From the NCBI GenBank assembly GCA_947396885.1, contig OX377202.1:65568643-65632642 (forward strand): a stretch of 64,000 nt of DNA, given 5' to 3'. The notes beneath the pieces were generated by a model that was not told where the DNA came from, made no database searches, and saw only the letters and a list, made by a program, of their open reading frames with translations. Positions within the stretch are counted from its first letter, which is position 1. The number at the start of each line of letters is the position of its first letter. The position numbers and the translations under genes are program-made. This DNA is from Heligmosomoides polygyrus polygyrus (lineage: Eukaryota; Nematoda; Chromadorea; Rhabditida; Heligmosomidae). This document shows, in pieces, positions 25,003-34,900 of this stretch.

Positions 25003-25707
25003 CTAGACGTTTCCCGGAACCCTAGACCCGGTACGGTCTTCAACCGTCCCCGGCCTTGGTAAGTCTTCGACACGTCGCAGCTCGCCACGGTACACCACCC
25101 AGACCCTATTACCTAACTGCTTGTTTCGTTCCTTACACTCCTGCCTCAATTCATATTCCCTCTTTCGCTCCTCAGAGGTCATACTTCGGCGGACATGAAC
25201 CTTACTAAAAGCTGTAGAGCTTCGAAGCCTCCAAGCGTTAGAGAGAGCTGTTAACCAATGGAACTTTGAAGGCAATACAACTTTCACCTTACGAATGCGC
25301 CCACGTTCATGCCTCCCCATTCTGTACACCTCCAAGGGGCGGCACTCAAGACTAAGGACATCAAAAATGTCACTAACCTTGTCCTCAAGATCGCGTTGTT
25401 TCGCCGAAGGAGGGAGGTCGCAAGGCGGCTCTGGTAACCATTCGATTACTATACTTCTCTCCTTCTTTTCCATGTCAATTCGCTCCGATACTTCCTGTGG
25501 AATTTTAGAAATCAATGCATATATCATTTGTTCAATAACAGGGTCCTTATTTCTCTCCAGAACTGCGTTAATCAGCTCATTAACTGACATCTTGGAGAAG
25601 TCCGTAGAAGAGGAGCTCGTATTAACCTCAGCTACATTTTGACCCTTCCCACTCAGTTTTCCTGACACTTCAGAAACCCTTTTGTTGGTCTTAGCGCGCT
25701 GCGACAT
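25003..25707 (-). CDS. CR1-like ORF1 protein
   Basis: This 234-codon frame sits directly upstream of ORF2 in the same orientation, the usual place of the retrotransposon RNA-binding ORF1. The N-terminal half is Ser/Lys-rich. A central acidic segment contains EKKERSIVIEWLPEP and a following KVVLPSKF. The C-terminal part is highly charged (RRSMTSEERKREYELRQECK), consistent with nucleic-acid binding. No zinc knuckle is visible. Function is inferred from position and composition. Confidence 0.75.
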   Translation of the reverse strand: MSQRAKTNKRVSEVSGKLSGKGQNVAEVNTSSSSTDFSKMSVNELINAVLERNKDPVIEQMIYALISKIPQEVSERIDMEKKERSIVIEWLPEPPCDLPPSAKQRDLEDKVSDIFDVLSLECRPLEVYRMGRHERGRIRKVKVVLPSKFHWLTALSNAWRLRSSTAFSKVHVRRSMTSEERKREYELRQECKERNKQLGNRVWVVYRGELRRVEDLPRPGTVEDRTGSRVPGNV

Positions 25708-25956
25708 AATGGGTTTGATGTGGTCAACAAAATCAATTCACTACGTCGAGGCACCCTTCACACAAACAAAAGAGGGATCAATGAAATGATGTACTGGAGC
25801 TCGGAGAAGAAAAGCGAACTTGGTTAGAAGTGAGTATACAAGGAGTTAACTAAATCGAAACGTAGGAAACGAAACAGAACAGAAAACAATAAAAGAAAAA
25901 CGATGTAGGACTTAGCCGTAATCCGCGTACAAAAATGCCGCCGCTCACCAGACGAG

Positions 25957-28900
25957 ATGGCAGTGAATGTCGAGATGGCAGATTATCCATCTGAACCGAC
26001 CAAACTGAACCGACCAACTAAGATTCTGGCAAGGAGCCCTTTGAAGCTGATGAATTTCCGTTGCCTTTCAGATCTCGAACCGTTCCAAGTGATTCTGCTG
26101 GCAGTAGCTGCTGCTTTCACTCTTGTCGTGTATGTGTTAGCCTTGATTCACTGGTACTACGTCTACTCGTTCGTGTCAATCGAAACGCGACGGAATAAGC
26201 TCTACTGGCTTGTCACACTGTTCCCGGTAGGTTTCACTTGCGTTCATCCCAAACGATTTCCGAGGGCCTTGTCCCTAACCATCGTCGGGTGGGAATTTAA
26301 ATGGCCAATTTGGACAGGTGCGGTAATTCTAACATCCGTCAGTCCACGTTTAGTGGTCCCGCTAGACGAATTTCTCTGAAGGTGAACATCACAAGCCAGG
26401 AGGATGAATGGTTTAGATCTTCACAACGATGGCTAATGCATGGGAAAACCTTCCGCTTTTAATCGTGAAGAAAGTTATTGAAAAGGTGCTAGTAACGGAG
26501 ACGGGGCACAATCCAACAGCTGAACTTCCGCTACTCTTGTCCGGAGTTATCCGGTAAAGGACCCTTTTCTTTTGCAGGTATCGACAGGCTGCTGCCTAAT
26601 TGGCATGCTTGCTCCGAGAACGTCATTGATAATGACCGCTCTAGGTCTTCTCTACTATCTGATGTGTCTCTTCGTGATCGTCTCCTTGTGCAGGTGAGGT
26701 TTTCCCTGAGTGGTCTTGACCTCAACAGAGCAGGCAGTAGAGCACGTTTCTTCTTTAAGAAAAAACATAAAAAGAGCGGAGTTTAGGTGTTCAAATTGAG
26801 TGCCAACGTCTTGATTTGGTGGTTCCCGAAATGACGAAGAGGCAGAAAGTGGCATCAAACAGCTCCTTCTTGGGAAGCGCTGCGAATTCCTTATGTACGC
26901 GATGTGGGGAGGGGGACGCGAACTGGATGCGTGTTTGACCAATGCAACGACTATTGTGGTAGGATGAGCCGGAGTTCTGTACCTTCCAAATAGGTCTGGC
27001 AGCGATGGGCCAACTACAGGGAAATGAAAGGCTTGCTAGTTACATCGAATAAGCGTGAGCCGTGTCTACGCCCGATTAGTAGTGAGCACGATAGCCGACT
27101 TCAGCCATCTGAACTTGTGTGCCTTTTTGTGAAAATTGCTGGACAAACTAGCGAAAAATTACGTCATCCCAGCCAGTACGCTCCTCAAAATCTTCTCTTC
27201 TGATGAGCCACAGAGGCTACCTTCTGCACTGATTGAGTAGAAGAAATACTGATTTGGTAATCGATTAATCTCATTGTCAGAGTGCGGTAACATATGCGAT
27301 CCGCTCCACACCCAAAATATTGTAAAAATCGCGGCAATGTAACAAAAATTCTTGCCAATCGTAAATTCTCTCACCGTGGTGACGCTGTTTACGAGAAATT
27401 TGACGATTATTGCCAAACCGGCTTAGAATGCTTCACTGTGGGTTCGTTCTTTTCCGCTGGCAGGTTTTACGAATGGTTTAGTTCAAAGCTCACTTCTTCG
27501 TCAACGTACAGCTTTAATAACTGCAAGTTGAGCTCAAATTTGCAGAATTGTGCTTCAGAAGAAAACTAGCGCAGTCGAAGGAGGCGATGGTTCTCGCGAA
27601 CACCCCGAATCAATCCATAGCGTAGGCTATGCTCAAGACTCCCATGCCTTCCACCCATGGGGATCGCTGAATTTATGCCGGACTTATTGGGAAATGACAA
27701 AGTTTTTAGTTTTCATCAACTGATTTCAACAAGGCATTGTATGTATAGGTGGAACTGCACCCACTATATCCCATTGATGTGTGGTATTAACTATAACGTA
27801 TGATAAAAAGGAACTGATGGGCGCAGACTTTTGTCCATCACTTAAAACGAAGGCAGTCTTTTTGATTGAAGAGGAAATTATTTGAAGGCATCTATTCGGA
27901 GGGCGGTCGTCGTTCTCGAACAGTCTCCAGTTCGACTCGAGGCCAATCGACTTCAGAAGTCCACCATTCTGTTGCCTGCTGCCGTTTTTGCCCACTGCGG
28001 AGTCCTCTGAGTATGTTCGATTTTCGGTCTCCCAGGTTTTCAGACCATGACTGAGACTTCTGCAAAGCTTCTCCATTTTTCCATCTCTTCTTTTTCCGTT
28101 TTCTTTTTCGGAAGCTTTCCCATTCTGCAAGTTTCCGGAAATGTGATTTGAAATGATCGATGTTCGGGTGTTTGCAGGAAGAACATTCGACGTCTCGAGT
28201 GGCTGGTACTTCAGGCGCCTGTTGTGAGGGCCCTTATCATTGTCAGCGACATCATTGCGGTAGCTGAGATGCGAGAGGAAGCGAAGACGTAAGTCGGACC
28301 TGAAAAGCCACCCGACATGCCTCCCCCCCCCCCCCCCCAGGGCACCCACGGAGGGGTTATGCGCTCATTTCAGATTTCTCCGTTATTCGGATGTCGCCTC
28401 CGTAGGTTCCCTTCTTCTGGCAATTTTTGGCGTCCACACACTGGCACGAGTAACATCGGTGAGTTTGCTCAGCCGTTAACCCCCTAGGTCAACAGTCAAG
28501 AAATCGGTTTTCGGTTCATCTGATTTCTGATATTTGCGCGAGCGCATCGTCAAAATTGGCCAAAACGAAGCCAGGGATCAATGTACACAACACTATACGT
28601 CTGATGGCTCTGATGGCTTAGGATCACCGATTCACCTACGGGCTATAGCAACGTAAGGTGTCTGTCTCCCACCACTCAGTTTCGCGAAATTCTTGAAGAG
28701 TGAAGAGTCATATAATTTTGCAGGCATTTAATAGTTATATAATAGAAAATAGTGTCGATGGCGGAGAATAGTTGGGATTCATGTCGCCAATATTTGATTT
28801 TTAAATATGATCGTGGGGTTTCAGATGTTGCAGAACACCAAGAAATAGGATAAAAGGATAAACGACGGCGTTCAATCCCCTTGAGATGCGCAACGCAGTC

Positions 28901-31900
28901 TGCTTCTACGGGATGTCGTGGAGGTGATATGATAGCGTATTTGGCCTTTGGCCCTAAAATGACTTGCGTTCATCAGCCGATGAACAAGTTATCGCTTTAT
29001 CCTTCCCAGACAAGTCTGGTACCAATCTAACGACCCCGGAGTGATGGAAGGCTTGGTTGGCCTGGCCGGGAAATGAGAACCAAGAACCTGGTATCGGGTG
29101 CACGCTACAGCCAACAGCTCCGCGGACTGCGCTACACGCGCCCAGCAACCATATACAATGCCGCTCGCGCCGCACGGTCAAAACTGGGCGAAAAAACGCA
29201 AAAATAGCGTCGCATGCTCATAACTCCTTCAGTTTTAGGTTTTTCGAAAAAAAAGGTTGGCACCATTCGATTCGTCTCTTTGAGATCTACACAAACACGT
29301 ATGCAACTTTACCGGAACTCCGACATTTTCGCCGTGGGTGGTCGAAAAATGACTGGAGCGGGCTTTTGCGATTAGAGCAGCTTATTTCCCAGGACATGCG
29401 TGCTTTCGGAGTGTCTCAAGCATGGCGTACGTTGCCAGTGCTCTGTCATGCCAGGAATGTTCCGAGAGTGCGCCGTGCACAATACATACAGAATCGGACC
29501 TTTCAATCGAGGGGGGGGGACAGCTTGTAGACTGAGCGTTTAATGAGTTTTATCAGAAATTTTCTTCCGCCCTAGGCAGGACTTGCTCTAAGGCCACCCA
29601 GCGAGCCTTTGTAGTGCGCCGTGCACAATGCATACGGAATCGGACCTTTCAATCGAGGGGGCGACCGCTCGCAAATTGCACGAATGGGCGTGTTCGGAGC
29701 GCAATAGCTCTGTCAGGTTGGACCCCTTCAGGTTGCAGCTTGTAGGTTTCGCAGGCAGTAGAGCGCTCTGTTAGTACGCCAATGAAGAGCGGTTTAGCCT
29801 GGGAGAGCGCAATGTTATAGGGGTGCGAAAATGCAGATGAGGCTTGCGTGACGCATTTTTTTTTCCGATTTCGGTGGACAACTGCGAGAAGACGCGGCGA
29901 GCTAACGGCCTCAAAATGCGTATGCGAGCAGACCACTTAAGGTACTTTACGGCGACGGGCTCAGAACTTCTCATCTACCTAAACTGCCTTAGCCCCATCT
30001 GCCGATTCAGGGCGGCGGACCTAGCAGTTGAAGTTTCCTGCCCTCTTACTCGCCCATGTTTGGGTTTCCGACACTCACAATAACACCGTTCTGTTCTGCT
30101 TGAAAAGCGCTATCGAATTGTATCAATCTCGACCGATTCTGGAAACATCGATTTTTCGGCAATATCCATCGAGGACGTGGGCGCGCTAGGCGAGCTGCGC
30201 GGATGATGACGTCATCGAAAACCGACATTTTCGAAAATGACCAAATTTCCTCGTGCAAACTTCGTCCAAAATCGTCTAGGGGATATTTGGGGCGCTGATT
30301 ATGAATCCGACGTCCGTTTTTGAAAATTCAGTTGACTTCGGTAGGTTTTGGATTTTCTTCTGGGTGGTCGGGTCAGGATCAAAATTCGTGTAGGATCGGG
30401 GACCTATTCGGGGTGCCGAACACGATGCCGAGGTACATTTGGACGATTAGGGCAGGAGAGCGCTCATACCGATAACTGAGGGTGATCGGTGATCGTGACC
30501 CGACCACCCTAAAATGGAAAGTAACCTGCTGAAGTCGGCGAAATTTTCAAAAACGAACGTCGGATTCGTATTCAGCTCCCCAGTTAACCCCTACATGATT
30601 TTGGACGAATTTGGACGAGGAAATTTGGCCAATTTCGAAAATACCGGTTTTCGATGACGTCATCGTCCGGGCAGCTCGGTCTAGAGCGCCCACGTCCTCG
30701 ATATTGTCAAAAATCGATTTTTCTGAAATTGGTCGAGAGTTAAACCATTCGATAGAGCTTCTCGTTATGAACAAAACGGTGTTGCTGTGAGTGTCGGAGA
30801 CCCAAATATGGGCAAGTAAGAGGGTAGGAAACTTCAACCGCTAAGCTCACCGCCCTAAAACGGCAGATGGGACTAAGGCAGTTTAGGCAGCTGAGAAGTT
30901 CTGAGCCCGTCGCCGTAAAGTACCTTAAGTGGTCTGTTCGCATACGCATTTTGATCGCCGCGTCTTCTCGCAGTTGTCCACTGAAACCGGAAAAAATGCG
31001 TCACGCAAGCCTCAACTGCATTTTCGCACTGCTGTAACGTTGCCCCTCCTAAGCTAAGCTATTCTACTTTAGTATACTTATATATCGTTCTACTGCCTAC
31101 AATACTCACAAGTTGCAGCGGAAATGATTTGAACTCGACAGAGTCATTATGCTCCGAACACGCCGGAGCGTGCAGTTTAGCGTAACAACGGCAGACGCTC
31201 TCCGCGCTATTTCTCGCCCAGATTACAGTTTTCCCACTATAAATGACAATATTCAATTCAGCATGAAAAGCTATATCGAATGGTATCAAGCATGGCCCAA
31301 ATCGAAGACATCGATTTTTCGATGACGTCATCGTCCCTCCGCCGCGGCCTCGTCCTCGATGCTAAACAGTCAAAAAATCGATGATTCCGAAATCGGTCGA
31401 AATTGATACCATTCGATAGTGCTTTTCATGCTGAACGGAACAGTGCCATTCCGAGTGTTGAAGACTCAAATCTGGGCGATTGGAGCGCAGGAAACCCTAA
31501 CCGCTAGCTTTCGCCGCTCTAAAACGCCAGCCGAGGCTAAGGCAGTTTAGGCAGATGAGAAGCTATGAGCATATCATCGTAAATATCCTTAAGCGCTCTG
31601 TTCAGGTACGGATTTTGAGGCCGTTAGCTCGCCGCGTCGTCTCGAAGTGGTCCACGGAAATCGGAAAAAATGCTTCACACAAGCCTCACCTGCATTTTCG
31701 CACCCCTATAACATTTCCCTCTCCTAGGCTAAACCGCTCTACATTGGCATACTAACAGGACGCTCTACTGCCTGCGAAACCTACAAGCTGCAACCTGAAG
31801 GGGTCCAACCTGACAGAGCTATTGCGCTCCGAACACGCCCATGCGTGCAATTTGCGAGCGGTCGCCCCCCTCGATTGAAAGGTTTGATTCTGTATGCATT

Positions 31901-34900
31901 GTGCACGGCGCACTCCAAAGGCCCGCTGGGCAGCCTTAGAGCAAGTCCTGAGTAGGACGGGAGGGAGAAAATTTCTGATAAAACTCCCTAAACGCTCAGT
32001 GTACAAGCTGTCCCCCCCCCCCCCCTCGATTGAAAGGGCGCACTCTCGGAACATTCCTGGCATGACAGAGCACTGACAACGTACGCCATGCTTGAGATAC
32101 TACGAAAGCACGCATGTCCTGGGAAATAAGCTGCTCTAATCGCAAAAGCCCGCTCCAGTCATTTTTGGACCACCCACGGCGAAATTATCGGAGTTCCGGT
32201 AAAGTTGTATAAATCGAATGGCGCCAACCTTTTTTTTCGAAAAACCTAAAACTGAAGGAGTTATGAGCATGCGACGCTATTTTTGCGTTTTTTCGCCCAC
32301 CTTCGACCGTGCGGCGCGAGCGGTATTGTAGTTCATTAAAAAGCGGGTCGCGCCATCCACTCCGAAGGCTAGTCACGATTTTTATTTGATTGGTAGAGTA
32401 AATTCTTCCGCTCTCGAAATAATAGAGCATTAACAACATTTTCTCGGTATTTCTTCTTCACATTGGGATAGCGAAAGAATAATAGTACCTCTTACGCCGA
32501 CCTGTGTTGTCTAGAAGGTCCAATACTTGCTGGCTTCAAGTCTAGATTCGCCTTTTAGGATTTTGAAACAAAACACTAGATCATTTACAATGCGCCTGTG
32601 CAGTAGACTGTTCAGGCTGAGTAGTTTTAGTGGTTCTTAATACCTGAGACACGTTGCATTAGGATCGGTACACAACGATTAAACAAGATCTTTGTAAAGG
32701 TCTTTTGAACGTTTTCAATTTTTCTATATGCTTTCTGGTGGAAGGACTTCAAAAGGAGAGAAGTGCTCCAATATTGGTAATACGCATGACTTGTAGAGCT
32801 TGATCAGTATCGTACTGTCGTTACTTTTGAGGTTTCCGAAAATCGAAAAAAGGATGGAGAAAGTTCTTCATGCTAATAAATCAATGTGATTATTAAAATC
32901 TAATCCGCTGTCCAAAAAAATCTCAAGATCATCAAACCTTAGATACAGTCTTGAAAGTATAGTTATTAAGACCAAATTCTACAATAGGCGTTTCACCAAT
33001 ATTGAAAACTCAAAATTTAGAAGAATTTATATGAATTTTCCAAGCATTGGCCTATACTGCTGTAATGTAAGTGGGCTGGGATAAAGCCTGGCAAACCTCA
33101 CCCTTATTGTTGTAATTGTATCTCCCATAAAGTTTAATGATCGGCATACATCTGCACCTTCAGACGAGGGTGCGTTGATAGAACTGCGCGAGAAGCGCAG
33201 GTGTATGCAAGAAGAAGAACCGGTGACAGCACCCCTCTCTGGGGAGCACCACTTCTGCAATCATAGCACTTCGAAAATGAATTACCGACCTTCACTCGCA
33301 TGTGCCTTTCATGCAAATAAGATTGACCACTCCACTGATACAAAGATCTTCTGTTGTCAAGATTATTAAGCTTTTTCAGAAGCATCCGATGGCTTACTTT
33401 GTCAAACGCCCTTGGCAAATCAATGTAAATAACATCAGCCGAGTCTCCACTAATCAGTGCAAGACTCCAGTCAAAAGTGCAACCAGCGAAGTGTGTCGTA
33501 GTAGAAGCTCCCTCCGTACGTCCATGCTGTTCAAATGAAATTGATTTGTTTTTAGTGAACCATGCTGCGATCGTATGCAATCTAGTCTTTTTTATTTTCT
33601 TCATTGAAGTAGGATTTATGCTCATAGGTCAAAAGGCAGACACCAATGCTGAATTTTTTGCTTTTGGAATAGCCGTGATGATTGACTCTTTCCAAATTTT
33701 AGGAACTTCACTGTAAATTAAAGAAACATTAAAAGTCACTTATAGGGGATGCAAATAGAATGCGCGAATTTTTTGAAAACAATTCAAGGAATTCCATCAA
33801 AACATGCTGAAGTTGAGCTCTTAAGCCGCTTCATTACCTTTAACACATCATTTGGGTGTATAATGAATTTACCTATAGTCTCCATTTCATCATTATTCCT
33901 TGCGTAATATACCTTCTGATGACTCCTCCGAATCGAAAACAGAAGCAATAAATTTAGCTAATCCTTCAGCCTTTTGGAGGTCGGTTTTATAAACAACACC
34001 TGCATCGTCTCTAAGCACTGGCAGCTCAGAGTGCGATTTCAGCTTACATCGATTAAGATAAAAAAGAGCTTTGCTATTCCTCGTTTTTGAAGGCATTTTT
34101 TATTTGTAAGCTAGAAAGCTTTTCAAATGGTGATCCAATTCATGACATAACTTCTTATAGTGCGGATGCACCACTTTCGCATCCGCACTGTAAGAAGTTA
34201 TGTCATGAATTGGATCACCATTTGTAAAGGTTTCTAGCTTACAAATAAAAAATGTCTTCAAAAACGAGGAATAGTAAAGCTCTTTTTTATCTTAATCAAT
34301 GTAAGCTGAAATCGCACTCTGAACTGCCAGTGCATAGAGACGATGGAGGTGTTGTTTATAAAACCGATCTCCAAAAGGCTGAAGGATTAGCTAAATTTAT
34401 CGGAAACCAAAAGAGCTGCGGCCCTCGAATAAGAGCCCTCGAATTTGCGTGTACAGGATTGTACTGTAACGCCAAGTCCCATACATCATGTATGTGACGT
34501 GGCAGAAAGGCTCGACGGGAAGTGAATCGGTGGCTCAGCAGGGTGCAACGCTGCTTGACAGGTGCTAGGACAGTTGTTCGACTTCCGTGCTATGCACTAT
34601 TCTTGCATTCTTGTCTACTTTGCCATTTGCTTCCTATACGTATCCTACCCCTTTTTCACCCTAAGTTGTCAAATAAGGATCAGATTCAACACCCCATATA
34701 ACCCCTAGATGAAGTTTGGGCGAAAGCGGTGACTATGACCTTACCGTTATTCACCCCTACCTACTGTAACTTACCATGATCGGCCGAAATTTCACAAACG
34801 GATGTCGGATTCATGATCACCACCCCATATAACCCCCATGGGAGAAGATGGGGCGAAATCGATGATTATGACCTCGGCAGCCCTAACCCTAATGACGTTT

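Larger units (their letters stand above)
21374..25950 (-). mobile_element. Nearly full-length CR1-like non-LTR retrotransposon
   Basis: The element reads right to left: 5' region (about 25950-25708), ORF1 (25707-25003), ORF2 (24991-22145), a 3' UTR of about 700 bp, and a simple AAAT repeat tail (21378-21433 as ATTT on +). The tail type and the ORF2 domain content fit the CR1/Jockey group. Both ORFs are uninterrupted, suggesting a young, possibly competent copy. The 5' limit is estimated, and no target duplication was found by eye. A degraded relative lies at 32337-34168. Confidence 0.8.
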
